Positions 43,206 to 52,112 of a stretch of 64,000 nt of DNA are shown piece by piece (the first letter of the stretch is position 1; the number at the start of each line of letters is the position of its first letter). The notes beneath the pieces are model-generated. The model saw nothing but the letters and a program-made list of their open reading frames with translations, was not told the origin of the DNA and did no database searches. Position numbers and translations under genes: made by a program. This stretch comes from Clostridiales bacterium 38-18 (GTDB taxonomy: Bacteria; Bacillota; Clostridia; Peptostreptococcales; Acidaminobacteraceae), in NCBI GenBank assembly GCA_001897605.1, contig MKTL01000004.1, positions 62,001-126,000 of the forward strand. The letters are read 5' to 3'.

Positions 43206-44984
43206 TTAATGGAAATACAAATACGACTTCTTAGCAAACGGCGTTTTCTTCCACCATTTTTTAAGAACTGGAAGGACATAGTAGTCTAATCCAAGTGCAC
43301 TACCTGAACCACCGATCATAGCGATACCACCGAAGAAGAACCATAAGATTGATGCATCAGACATACCTGTTAGTGTAATACCAACTGTCATAAATGTTGT
43401 TGCAATCGATGCGATAAATGTGAATAAACCAGCAATTAACATTAAACCGAAGATAATTTCCATAAATACCATACCTGTTTGGAATAAAACAGCATGTGGT
43501 GCAATGATATTATCGATCGCCCATTGAACGACACCAGGAACCTTTTCGATTAATGGCTTAGCTGCATCTACTGCAGCTTCTGCATTTTCAGAAGCTTGAG
43601 TAACTGCGTCTGACGCATACATTTTTGCTTCTACTAACCAACCTTCATCGATCTTATTAAGACCTTCAATTAACCACATAACTCCTAAGAATACTCTGAA
43701 TGGCATTAAGAAGAAATTAGGTGATGCTTTAGAGAAATGACCACCAACGAATGATCTTCTGTTTTTAACTTTAAAGAATTCATTTTGCATATACTCAAAC
43801 AATTGAGCCAAACCTGCTACCATAAATAAGTAGTAGAAGTTAACCATATGCTTAACAAGTACTGCTAACCAACCATTGAATTTTAATCCATTGTTATCAG
43901 AAACTGCGTATCTAGATCCGATAGATACCATGAACCCGTGATAATTTTGTTTGTGCTCATGAAGCGGTTTATTTTGAATTAAGTTACCGATATTTAATGC
44001 TGCAGTATGACCAGATTGCTCAGCAGCTTCAACGATTTGTGGTAAGAAACCATCTTTATCTTCGTAGTGCGCATTGTCACCAGCCATAAACACATAGTCA
44101 TACTTGTTAGTTTGCATGAATTTATTGACGATAACTCTTCCGCCTCTACCTGCTTCAAGACCTAATTTACCAACAAAGTTGCTAACCTTGATACCAGCAC
44201 CCCAGATTAAAGTCTTAGTGCTGATGAATCTGCCATCCTTAAGCTCAAAGCCTTCCTCAGTTGCTTTAACTAAAGCAGCATTTTTAAGAAGCTCGATACC
44301 TAATTTTTTATATCTATTTTCTACTTTAGCAATTTGTCTTTCGTCCTTAAGTGTATTAAGGATTCTTGGAGTTGCTTCGATGTTGTAAATAGTAACTTCT
44401 TTCTTATCAACACCATATTTTTCAGCTAAGTGATCTTTAGCTTCGCCGATTTCACCAACCATCTCAACGCCAGTGAATCCACCACCAACAACTGCGAAAG
44501 TTAATAATTGTTTTCTTTTAGCTTCATTTTCTTCTACTGCTGCCATTTGGAACATTTTTTCGATATGTGCTCTTAAAGTAACAGCATCTTCATAAGACCA
44601 AAGTGTAAATGCGTGTTGATCTACCCCTTCAATACCAAATGAGTTTGAATCTGAACCAGCAGCTAAGATCAAGTAATCAAATGGATATTCTTTTCTTTCT
44701 GAAACCAGTTTTTTACCTTCAAAGTCAACGTTTGTAATTGTGTCTGTTACAACTTTAACTTTTCTTGCTGCAAAAACTTTTCTCAAATCGATTTGGATTG
44801 CGTGTGGTTCTGTACGATGTCCAGCAACCTCGTGAAGTTCTGTCATCAATGTGTGGTATGGTTTTTTGTCGATCAATGTGATTTCTACAGAATCATCATT
44901 TTTGAAGATCTTGTGGAGCGTCTTGCCCGCTTTGACTCCGGCATAGCCACCGCCGAGAATCAAAATTCGCTTCTTGTCAGCCAT
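43206..44984 (-). CDS. ndh2: Type II NADH dehydrogenase with DoxX-like membrane tail
   Basis: A 592-residue fusion. The N-terminal ~400 residues are a two-dinucleotide FAD/NAD oxidoreductase (ILILGGGYAGVKAGKTL, TFAVVGGGFTGVEMVGE and the FAD motif YVFMAGDNAHYED). After a short helical hinge, residues about 420-580 form four transmembrane helices of DoxX type (FRVFLGVMWLIEGLNKI, FQTGMVFMEIIFGLMLIAGLF). It should oxidise NADH and reduce a membrane quinone. Ndh2 enzymes with an extra membrane domain mark flavin-based extracellular electron transfer loci, and the three genes downstream fit that setting. AGAGGG precedes the ATG by six bases. Confidence 0.9.
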   Translation of the reverse strand: MADKKRILILGGGYAGVKAGKTLHKIFKNDDSVEITLIDKKPYHTLMTELHEVAGHRTEPHAIQIDLRKVFAARKVKVVTDTITNVDFEGKKLVSERKEYPFDYLILAAGSDSNSFGIEGVDQHAFTLWSYEDAVTLRAHIEKMFQMAAVEENEAKRKQLLTFAVVGGGFTGVEMVGEIGEAKDHLAEKYGVDKKEVTIYNIEATPRILNTLKDERQIAKVENRYKKLGIELLKNAALVKATEEGFELKDGRFISTKTLIWGAGIKVSNFVGKLGLEAGRGGRVIVNKFMQTNKYDYVFMAGDNAHYEDKDGFLPQIVEAAEQSGHTAALNIGNLIQNKPLHEHKQNYHGFMVSIGSRYAVSDNNGLKFNGWLAVLVKHMVNFYYLFMVAGLAQLFEYMQNEFFKVKNRRSFVGGHFSKASPNFFLMPFRVFLGVMWLIEGLNKIDEGWLVEAKMYASDAVTQASENAEAAVDAAKPLIEKVPGVVQWAIDNIIAPHAVLFQTGMVFMEIIFGLMLIAGLFTFIASIATTFMTVGITLTGMSDASILWFFFGGIAMIGGSGSALGLDYYVLPVLKKWWKKTPFAKKSYLYFH

Positions 44985-45024
44985 AGTATCCCTCTTTCTA
45001 TAATTTCTATAATTCCTCTTTAAT

Positions 45025-45033
45025 ATTATACCA
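45025..45033 (-). promoter_or_regulatory. Extended -10 promoter of ndh2
   Basis: TGG-TATAAT on the minus strand lies about 40 bases before the ndh2 ATG. No good -35 hexamer is seen at normal spacing. Confidence 0.45.
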
Positions 45034-45109
45034 AAAACCTCATAAATAGAAATACAATTTTAATAATTGCTTAACAAAATTGAATAAAATTTGTCAATGT
45101 TTCCTACAT

Positions 45110-46828
45110 TTATTGATTTTTGACTAACATTCCTAATTTTTCAATGATTGCGTTATATTCTATTTCTTCTTTTACACAATCCACTCTTTTAGAGAATTCG
45201 ACGATTCCCTCTTCAATGCCTTTACCAACTGTTACTCTCAAAGGAATTCCAATTAAATCAGCATCTGTAAATTTAACGCCAGCTCTTTCATTTCTATCAT
45301 CGATCATAACTGTGATGCCCATCTTTTGTAATTCTACATAAAGCTCAAATGCCTTCTCAACTTGAAGCTCATTCTTAACATTTACAATTGTGATTAGAAC
45401 CTGGTAAGGGGCTACCGCAAGAGGCCATACAATTCCCTTTTCATCATGAAACTGCTCGACTATTGCAGAAACACATCTTGATATCCCTATACCATATGAA
45501 CCCATTACGAAATGCTTTGCTTTTCCATCTTTATCTAAAAATGTGGCATTCATAGCTTTGGAATACTTATCACCTAATTGGAATATATTCCCTACTTCAG
45601 TGCCTCTATCAATTGATAGTGGTTTTTGACAATGTGGACAAGCATCTCCTGCTTCAACTGAAACTAGATCATCAATCCCTTTACAAATTGATTTATCTAA
45701 TTTAACGCTCTTTAAGTGGTAGTCAGCTTCATTAGCACCACAAATACCATTTTGAATATCAAAAACGCGATGATCCGCATAAAGTTCAACATTTGGGCTT
45801 AAGCCTATCGGTCCAACAAAGCCAAGTACCGTTTCTGCCAATGTTTTAATTTCGTCTTCAGATAACATGACTATTTCATCTTCAGATATGCCAGCAAGCT
45901 TACCAAATTTGACCAAGTTTAAGGTTCTATGACCTGGCACCATAACGGCAAAAACGCGTTTTGTATCCTCTGAACGATAAAGCAATGTCTTTATAAAACG
46001 GCTTGCATCACAATGGAAAAAGCTTTCTAGCTCCTCAATTGTTTTTACATTTGGCGTGTGCACTTTTTCGTTTTCTAACGAATCCGTTTGTTTTGACGCT
46101 TCAATGTTAAATATTGCAGGTGCAACTTCATCCGTTGCAGCAAAATCACAGGCATCACAATAAGCAATCGTACTTTCACCACTAGGTGTAATAGCGATAT
46201 ACTCATGAGAAATACTGCCACCCATGTTTCCTGAATCACCTAAGACAACCTTATATTTCATCGCCATTCTATCGAACGCTTTATTATAAGCAACCGCCAT
46301 ATTATCGTAAGATTTAACCATGCTTTCATGATCAACATCAAATGTATAGGCGTCTTTCATAATAAACTCCCTTGCTCTTACAAGTCCAAAGCGTGGGCGT
46401 CTCTCATCTCTATATTTTGTCTGAATTTGATAGAGATTAAGTGGCAATTGTTTGTATGATTTTAGTTCATTATTAATTAAAAATGTAAAATATTCCTCGT
46501 GTGTGGGTCCTAAACAAAACTCACGATCGTGTCGGTCCCTTAACTTAAACATCTCTGGACCAAAGTTTTCCCATCTTTGACTTGCATCCCATATTTCTCT
46601 TGGTTGAATCGCGCTCATTAGTACTTCTTGTGCACCATGAGCATCCATCTCTTCTCTAACGATTTGTTCAATATTTTTCATAACTCTAAAGCCCAGTGGT
46701 AGGAATGAATACACGCCTGAAACGAGTTTTCTGATCATACCAGCTCTTAATAAAAGTTGTGCGCTCATGATATCTGCATCACTTGGCACTTCTCTTAATG
46801 TAGGCATATATAAACTTGACATTTTCAT
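45110..46828 (-). CDS. proS: Prolyl-tRNA synthetase (bacterial, with editing domain)
   Basis: A 572-residue class II synthetase of the bacterial type. The core has motif 2 (IQTKYRDERRPRFGLVRAREFIMKDAYTFD) and motif 3 (GSYGIGISRCVSAIVEQ); the insertion between them (about 225-410) is the Ala-tRNA-Pro editing domain; the anticodon-binding domain ends the protein. GAGGTGAAT precedes the ATG at 46828, and a GTG at 46837 overlaps that ribosome site. A consensus-spaced promoter lies just upstream, without a T-box. Confidence 0.96.
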   Translation of the reverse strand: MKMSSLYMPTLREVPSDADIMSAQLLLRAGMIRKLVSGVYSFLPLGFRVMKNIEQIVREEMDAHGAQEVLMSAIQPREIWDASQRWENFGPEMFKLRDRHDREFCLGPTHEEYFTFLINNELKSYKQLPLNLYQIQTKYRDERRPRFGLVRAREFIMKDAYTFDVDHESMVKSYDNMAVAYNKAFDRMAMKYKVVLGDSGNMGGSISHEYIAITPSGESTIAYCDACDFAATDEVAPAIFNIEASKQTDSLENEKVHTPNVKTIEELESFFHCDASRFIKTLLYRSEDTKRVFAVMVPGHRTLNLVKFGKLAGISEDEIVMLSEDEIKTLAETVLGFVGPIGLSPNVELYADHRVFDIQNGICGANEADYHLKSVKLDKSICKGIDDLVSVEAGDACPHCQKPLSIDRGTEVGNIFQLGDKYSKAMNATFLDKDGKAKHFVMGSYGIGISRCVSAIVEQFHDEKGIVWPLAVAPYQVLITIVNVKNELQVEKAFELYVELQKMGITVMIDDRNERAGVKFTDADLIGIPLRVTVGKGIEEGIVEFSKRVDCVKEEIEYNAIIEKLGMLVKNQ

Positions 46829-46863
46829 ATAATTCACCTCATTATCGTACTGCTCAATTCACT

Positions 46864-46892
46864 ATAATATATGAAAAAACATAAAAATACAA
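46864..46892 (-). promoter_or_regulatory. Promoter of proS
   Basis: TTGTAT (46887-46892) and TATTAT (46864-46869) are 17 bp apart on the minus strand and place the start about 30 bases before the ATG. Confidence 0.55.
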
Positions 46893-46980
46893 GGAAAACC
46901 CGACTAAAATAATAATAATTAACATCTCTGTTATTAATATGACAATCAGCTTTTACAATAAGCCATTTATCTTCTAAGAA

Positions 46981-47020
46981 GGAAAATCCTCAAACCCATT
47001 GTTTCCAATAAATTTGAGGA
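46981..47020 (-). terminator. Probable terminator of the U32 gene
   Basis: TCCTCAAA and TTTGAGGA form an 8-bp stem with a long loop, about 50 bp after the U32 stop, followed on the minus strand by TTTTCC. Confidence 0.55.
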
Positions 47021-47071
47021 CTTGTTTATATTTTTAACTACTTTGATCAACGATTTGATTAGCAAAATTAA

Positions 47072-49315
47072 TTACATAATTTCCTTGTTGTAATGCCCTC
47101 TTGTATCTGTCTCTTGACTGAAGACCGATCGATTAAGAGAGCCATCTAACTTTCCTAATGCCTGATTGATGGTTTTGATCACTTGTTCTTTTGATTCAAC
47201 GGTGAAGTTCAATCGAAATGCCTCAATGCCTTTTATATTTGGAATTTCATCTAGTAAATTCAATGTTTTTCCGTTCAAAATGGTTACAGTGCAATCCTTG
47301 TGTGTGATAATAGGAAACGTACCATGCTCGTCTTTGATCACATATTGCTTCGTTCTACACAAACCACATTGATTCATTTTTTTTAGTGGGCAGTATTTGG
47401 TGAACATCAAAGGTGCTTTGCCATAGACGATCATCTCAAGTGCGGGTGCACCCTCATTTTCTTTATGATAAGTTTCAATTAAGTCATCAATTTGACTTTT
47501 ATTAAGCTCATAAGATAAAGTAACGCGTTTGGCACCCAAATTATAAAGCTCTAAACAGCTGGTTGCATTGACAACATTCAACGAATAGTCTGTTACACAG
47601 TCATTTTTATCTTTATAGTGGTAAACACCACCATAGCCACCAATAAGCAATTGTCCTGACTTTGCTTGATATTCAATTTGATTTCTTCTAATGATGTTAT
47701 CAAAATAGACTTCCTTAATTCCACTGCTAACACACGCATCGTACTGCTCCTTATTCGTTACAGTTGCAGTAAGATACGGCTGATTAAGTGAAAATGCTAT
47801 TTTTTTACTTGGCTCAACTGATTTTACTCGGTTTTTCTGACTATTTAACTTTAAGTCATATAATGCCTGAACAATATCACGTCTTGCAGCGTTAAGGAGT
47901 TTAGCAGGAATAAACGCACCATATTCGTCGAACTCTACGTGGTTTAGCTCAAATATCGTATCGTTTAATCTTGCAACTTGTTTCATCACTTGATCCTTTG
48001 TGGTCGGATTATTAATTGCCTCAGCTAAAACTTCTTCACTTTCATAGACGTAATTAAATCCCAACCCTTCAGCATCGATAACCAGTTTTGAATCTGGGTA
48101 GGCATAGATTTTCAAGTTTAAATCAAATCTTTTAAACTCATTTTCAAGTGAAGCCTCAAGTGATTTATAGTACGCATAGTCTTTAGTGATATAAACAAGG
48201 TCACCTTTTGATAATTTTTCTTTAATCTTGATATAGCAAACTCGGTCTGCTTTATTAATTAAATTTCCCTCTTTATCATATAATTTGACTACAGTGAGTA
48301 CGACGTCTTCATTTTCGTGACTGATTCTGATAATGTCGTTTTGATTTAATTGCTTCGTTAGAGTAATCTCATACGTATCTTTAATAATCTTCGAAATCCA
48401 ACCAATCTCAAATCCAACGTTATTAGGTCGAGTGATATTGGTAATGTCTTTTTTATCTTCATGAAATAGATAGCCCTTTGTGTAGGTTCTATTAAAGGTC
48501 TTACTTAAATCTGCAATATCAGTCTTAGTAATTTCACCATCTAAGGCTTTTCTATACTTAGAAACCACATTTGCCACATATGCAGGCTCTTTCATCCGAC
48601 CTTCTATTTTTAAAGAATCAATCTCTTTTAAATCTTCAATATGCTCAATGGTATTTAGATCTTTTGTCGATAAAATATAGTTCTTTCCTATTATCGTATC
48701 TGTAGTTTGGTCTATGAGCTCATATTCTTTTCGACAAGAACCAACACAGCGACCACGGTTGCCACTTCTATAGCCAATTAATCCTGACATGAGACAATTG
48801 CCTGAATAAGAGACACATAGAGCACCATGTACGAAAATTTCTAAAGGAATATTCGCCTTTTTCTTAATTTCTTTTACTTTTTCAATCTCGACTTCGCGAG
48901 ACAAGACGACACGTTTTGCCCCTAACTCTTTAAAGAGAAGTGTCCCCTCTAAATCATCAATGCCCATTTGAGTTGAACAGTGTGCCTCTAAATCCACAAA
49001 GTTTTTAACGATATAATTGAGAGCGGCCAAATCCTGAACGATAATACCATCAACACCAATCTCATTTAAAAGATTCATTTGCTCTTTCATTTCTGAAATT
49101 TCACTTTCAAATACGATGGTATTCATTGTAATGTAGATTTTTACATTTCTAAGATGTGCATATGCCACAGCTTCTTTCAACGTTTCAAAATCAAAATTCG
49201 ATGAATAAGCACGCGCACCAAATTTTTGCATTCCTAGATATATTGCATCACACCCATTTGAAATAGCAGCCTTTAAAGCCTCCATATTTCCTGCAGGAGC
49301 TAATAATTCCGTCAT
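47072..49315 (-). CDS. U32 peptidase family protein with DUF3656 region (RlhA/TrhP type)
   Basis: A 747-residue protein. The N-terminal U32 domain opens MTELLAPAGNMEALKAAI and carries the signature EIFVHGALCVSYSGNC-LMSGLIGYRSGNRGRC with the iron-sulfur-type cysteines; a collagenase-like/DUF3656 region and a second Cys-bearing segment (KYCPLKKMNQCGLCRTKQY) follow. Though named as peptidases, long members of this family hydroxylate RNA bases using prephenate (RlhA on 23S rRNA, TrhP on tRNA), which is the more likely job. GGAGG lies six bases before the ATG at 49315; the ORF start at 49408 lacks a ribosome site. It is a single gene. Confidence 0.9.
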   Translation of the reverse strand: MTELLAPAGNMEALKAAISNGCDAIYLGMQKFGARAYSSNFDFETLKEAVAYAHLRNVKIYITMNTIVFESEISEMKEQMNLLNEIGVDGIIVQDLAALNYIVKNFVDLEAHCSTQMGIDDLEGTLLFKELGAKRVVLSREVEIEKVKEIKKKANIPLEIFVHGALCVSYSGNCLMSGLIGYRSGNRGRCVGSCRKEYELIDQTTDTIIGKNYILSTKDLNTIEHIEDLKEIDSLKIEGRMKEPAYVANVVSKYRKALDGEITKTDIADLSKTFNRTYTKGYLFHEDKKDITNITRPNNVGFEIGWISKIIKDTYEITLTKQLNQNDIIRISHENEDVVLTVVKLYDKEGNLINKADRVCYIKIKEKLSKGDLVYITKDYAYYKSLEASLENEFKRFDLNLKIYAYPDSKLVIDAEGLGFNYVYESEEVLAEAINNPTTKDQVMKQVARLNDTIFELNHVEFDEYGAFIPAKLLNAARRDIVQALYDLKLNSQKNRVKSVEPSKKIAFSLNQPYLTATVTNKEQYDACVSSGIKEVYFDNIIRRNQIEYQAKSGQLLIGGYGGVYHYKDKNDCVTDYSLNVVNATSCLELYNLGAKRVTLSYELNKSQIDDLIETYHKENEGAPALEMIVYGKAPLMFTKYCPLKKMNQCGLCRTKQYVIKDEHGTFPIITHKDCTVTILNGKTLNLLDEIPNIKGIEAFRLNFTVESKEQVIKTINQALGKLDGSLNRSVFSQETDTRGHYNKEIM

Positions 49316-49574
49316 TTTTTTCCTCCAAACGATTCGCTTCAAAGCGCTAGATCTTTCCAATAGGCATTTCCAATAGACATTTACTATTATCACTATGACG
49401 TCGCTCAATCACAGCTTATAAGATTTGTGTCACTTATTGATCACACCCTATTTTTACCCATTTATATTAAAACTTATGACTTAAATTTCCTCAAATAGCA
49501 TTATAACAAGTCAAGTCAAACAAAACAAGAAATCTTGTGTGAACATTTAGACATGACTCTGATATAAGACGACG

Positions 49575-49614
49575 AAAAAAATCTCTAAACACGTTTGTAT
49601 TTGTGTTTAGAGAT
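49575..49614 (-). terminator. Terminator of the cobalamin operon
   Basis: A perfect 12-bp stem (ATCTCTAAACAC / GTGTTTAGAGAT) with a 10-base loop is followed by seven Ts on the minus strand. It lies about 145 bp after the cbiA stop, beyond the tandem repeats, so these repeats are transcribed. Confidence 0.83.
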
Positions 49615-49656
49615 ACATTGCAACGATTTCTCGTTCTTAAGCAAATATCAAATATA

Positions 49657-49748
49657 TTAGTTAAATTACTTAATTTATATTAGTTAAATTACTTAATTTA
49701 TATTAGTTAAATTACTTAATTTATATTAGTTAATTACTTAATTTTATA
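49657..49748. repeat. Four tandem 23-bp repeats in the 3' leader of the cobalamin operon
   Basis: Four head-to-tail copies start at 49657, 49680, 49703 and 49726. The first three are identical and begin TTAGTTAAATTACTTAATTT; the fourth differs by a deleted and an inserted base but keeps the length. Each unit contains an imperfect palindrome (TAAATTA / TAATTTA), so the transcript could form weak hairpins. The block ends nine bases before the cbiA stop codon. Confidence 0.92.
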
Positions 49749-49757
49749 TTCTTAAAA

Positions 49758-51347
49758 TCATTTCTTAGATAAATGTGATACTAGATAATCAAAAAACTCA
49801 AGATTGCTGTACCAATGCGTATGAACATAGGTACCGAAGGCATTTTTATATTTAAGGCCACATAAATGTTGTTTCCCTTTACGGTTGACTACAATCTGAT
49901 AACTTTGTTCGCTTTTGGGGATGATTTGAGAATGATGAAATTCATGTCCTCTAACAGACACTAAAGACTCAAATTCTGCCTCTACATGTCCAAAACGCTG
50001 CAATCTTTGAGTCATAACCGTTTCAGCATCTATAGCACCAACCATATTATATGTGTTTTGGTTCAAATCGGTGATTGAGTTCGTCAAGTACATGAAACCA
50101 CCACATTCTGCGTAAATAGAACCACCTTTAAGTATAAAATCGTGAATACACTTCCTCATTGTACTATTTTGCTTTAAGGCTTCACTGAAAATTTCTGGAT
50201 AGCCACCTCCTAATAAAACCGCATTGGCTTGAGATGGTAGTTCGGAATCCAACATCGGTGAAAATGGTATTAATCTTACACCAACCGCTTCAAGTAACTC
50301 CAAATTATCCGCATAGTAAAATGAAAAAGCCTGATCCTTCGCATAAGCTAAAGTAAGTCCACCATTTTGCAGAACCCTATTTTTAATAAGCTCAATTTTA
50401 TTTAAAACGTATTGCTTATAGTTACTCCCAACAGTCGTATAACTATTATTACTTGAGACTTTGTGAATGCAAGATTCACTATTCATATTATAATTAGTAT
50501 TATTACTAGTAGTGTTTGGATTACTATCAGAGTTACTCTCTGGATCACTATTTGAATTACTATTTGAACTACTATTTAAATTACTATTTGAACTACTATT
50601 TAAATTACTATTCACTTCTCTATTATACACTGACTCTGATATGGCTTCTGATTGTGCCTGAGTCTGTACGGTTCTAAAATCCGCTACGATCCCATCGACA
50701 TCAACCGTTTCCTCGACCATTTTAGCCATCGCACATATTTTAGCTTCGATCTCTACATCTTCTTCAGCCTGAACCAAACCTAAATGACGACTTTTTAGGC
50801 TAATAGATTCATTGGGTTTTAAATAACCATAGGCTTTAATTGGCAAGTGTGTTTCTACTGCTCGTTTCAGTAGCTGATAGTGGTGCTCTGTTTTGATCTT
50901 ATTAAAAACAACGCCTTGAATTTTGGAAGGCGAATGAAACCCTATCAATCCGCTTAAAACAGCAGCTGCCGTAAGCGCTGTACTTGAACCATCCATCACG
51001 ATCACAACAGGGGTATCGATGACCTCTGCAAGGTGAGCAGAACTGCCCGTTATATCAGCAGGATCATGCCCATCAAAGTATCCCATTACACCCTCTATGA
51101 CTGACAGATCCACCGACTCAGAATGTTTGTTATAAAGGTAAACTAAAGCATCATTTGGAACCATCCAAGTGGGTAAATTATAGGATGGGTTTCCAGTTGC
51201 TAGACGGTGAAACATAGGATCGATATAGTCTGGCCCTGATTTAAAGCCTGCAACTCTTAATCCTCTATCCCTTAATGCTCGCATCAATCCAATCGTTAAT
51301 GTCGTTTTCCCCGATCCACTGGAAACGCCAGCTATCATTATCCCCAT
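49758..51347 (-). CDS. cbiA: Cobyrinate a,c-diamide synthase with Asn/Ser-rich insertion
   Basis: CbiA uses ATP and glutamine to amidate the a and c side chains of cobyrinate. The N-terminal dethiobiotin-synthetase-like domain has the P-loop GVSSGSGKTTLTIG, and the C-terminal glutamine amidotransferase has Cys in YAECGGFMYLT and His in GTYVHTHWYS. The protein is 529 residues, about 70 more than usual; the excess lies at about 240-305 between the two domains and is a low-complexity Asn/Ser linker containing an exact duplication of eight residues. GGGGAG precedes the ATG six bases upstream, and the start overlaps the cobS stop by 10 bp. It is the last gene of the cobalamin operon. Confidence 0.92.
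   Translation of the reverse strand: MGIMIAGVSSGSGKTTLTIGLMRALRDRGLRVAGFKSGPDYIDPMFHRLATGNPSYNLPTWMVPNDALVYLYNKHSESVDLSVIEGVMGYFDGHDPADITGSSAHLAEVIDTPVVIVMDGSSTALTAAAVLSGLIGFHSPSKIQGVVFNKIKTEHHYQLLKRAVETHLPIKAYGYLKPNESISLKSRHLGLVQAEEDVEIEAKICAMAKMVEETVDVDGIVADFRTVQTQAQSEAISESVYNREVNSNLNSSSNSNLNSSSNSNSNSDPESNSDSNPNTTSNNTNYNMNSESCIHKVSSNNSYTTVGSNYKQYVLNKIELIKNRVLQNGGLTLAYAKDQAFSFYYADNLELLEAVGVRLIPFSPMLDSELPSQANAVLLGGGYPEIFSEALKQNSTMRKCIHDFILKGGSIYAECGGFMYLTNSITDLNQNTYNMVGAIDAETVMTQRLQRFGHVEAEFESLVSVRGHEFHHSQIIPKSEQSYQIVVNRKGKQHLCGLKYKNAFGTYVHTHWYSNLEFFDYLVSHLSKK
50557..50604. repeat. Exact 24-bp tandem duplication inside cbiA
   Basis: Two identical 24-bp units (50557-50580 and 50581-50604, each starting TTACTATTTGAACTACTA) encode LNSSSNSN twice. 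Partial copies continue on both sides, giving the Asn/Ser-rich linker. Unit length is a multiple of three, so copy number can change without a frameshift. Confidence 0.9.
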
Positions 51348-52084
51348 ATTTGACTCCCCATTAAAGCACTACAGATATAACCTGCAAGTAAAAAACAAAC
51401 TTGAATGACTTCTATGGTCATACCAATCGTATCTCCCGTATGTCCACCAATCGTTTTAATACACTTATTTTGAATCAAAAATAACATCAATAAACAAAAA
51501 AGGATGGCTAATAGTCCCACTAAACCTAGAAAAACACCAACCGCGCATGCTACTACCGCAAGAATGAGTAACCCATGTAATGGTTTAAGATGATGCATAA
51601 ACAAATAGCCCATACCTTGATCTTTTCTCGCATAATCTGAAAAACTTCCCGCAATCAGGCCAAAGGATTTCCCAATAAAAGGCATTAACAGGAGCCACAT
51701 AAATGATAGATTACCTGAAATGATTACTATACTAATAAAATAAAGGATGAGTGCGATTACACCAAAAGAACCAATGTGCGAGTCCTTCATTATCACCAAA
51801 ATACGCTCTTTATCTCTCGCACTGAAAAGTCCATCTGTACTATCAGCAAGCCCATCTAAATGAATGCCTCCAGATATAAAGAGATAAACGATGGTAATGA
51901 GCAGCCCTTTAATTAAAGTATTATCTATTGGCAGCATTGAGAATGGCACAAGAAAAAGACCAATGATCAATCCCACAAATGGAAAGTACTTTAATCCACT
52001 GAGATATCTTTTTTCGGTATACTCAACTCGATTACCGATTGGAATTCTAGTAAAAAAACTAATCATTAATAAAAATCCCGACAT
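51338..52084 (-). CDS. cobS: Adenosylcobinamide-GDP ribazoletransferase (cobalamin synthase)
   Basis: A 248-residue membrane enzyme with about six hydrophobic helices that joins adenosylcobinamide-GDP and alpha-ribazole. Signature segments are LMISFFTRIPIG, GGIHLDGLADSTDGLFSARDKERILVIMKDSHIGSFG in pieces, and GHTGDTIG near the C-terminus. GGAAGG lies about a dozen bases before the ATG, a long spacing; translation may rely on coupling to cobU 28 bp upstream. It overlaps cbiA by 10 bp. Confidence 0.93.
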   Translation of the reverse strand: MSGFLLMISFFTRIPIGNRVEYTEKRYLSGLKYFPFVGLIIGLFLVPFSMLPIDNTLIKGLLITIVYLFISGGIHLDGLADSTDGLFSARDKERILVIMKDSHIGSFGVIALILYFISIVIISGNLSFMWLLLMPFIGKSFGLIAGSFSDYARKDQGMGYLFMHHLKPLHGLLILAVVACAVGVFLGLVGLLAILFCLLMLFLIQNKCIKTIGGHTGDTIGMTIEVIQVCFLLAGYICSALMGSQIWG

Positions 52085-52112
52085 AGGTTCATTTTCCTTC
52101 CTAAAATGCTTT

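Larger units (their letters stand above)
49316..49757. other. Gene-free 442-bp interval
   Basis: Between the U32 start and the cbiA stop there is no convincing gene. From right to left on the minus strand it holds the tandem repeats after cbiA, then the cbiA terminator, then about 260 bp of AT-rich sequence that must contain the U32 promoter; I could not pick a convincing -35/-10 pair in it. Confidence 0.7.

Noticed and set aside
49657-49748. CRISPR array
   Set aside because: The repeats are directly adjacent with no unique spacers, so this is a tandem repeat, not a CRISPR array.
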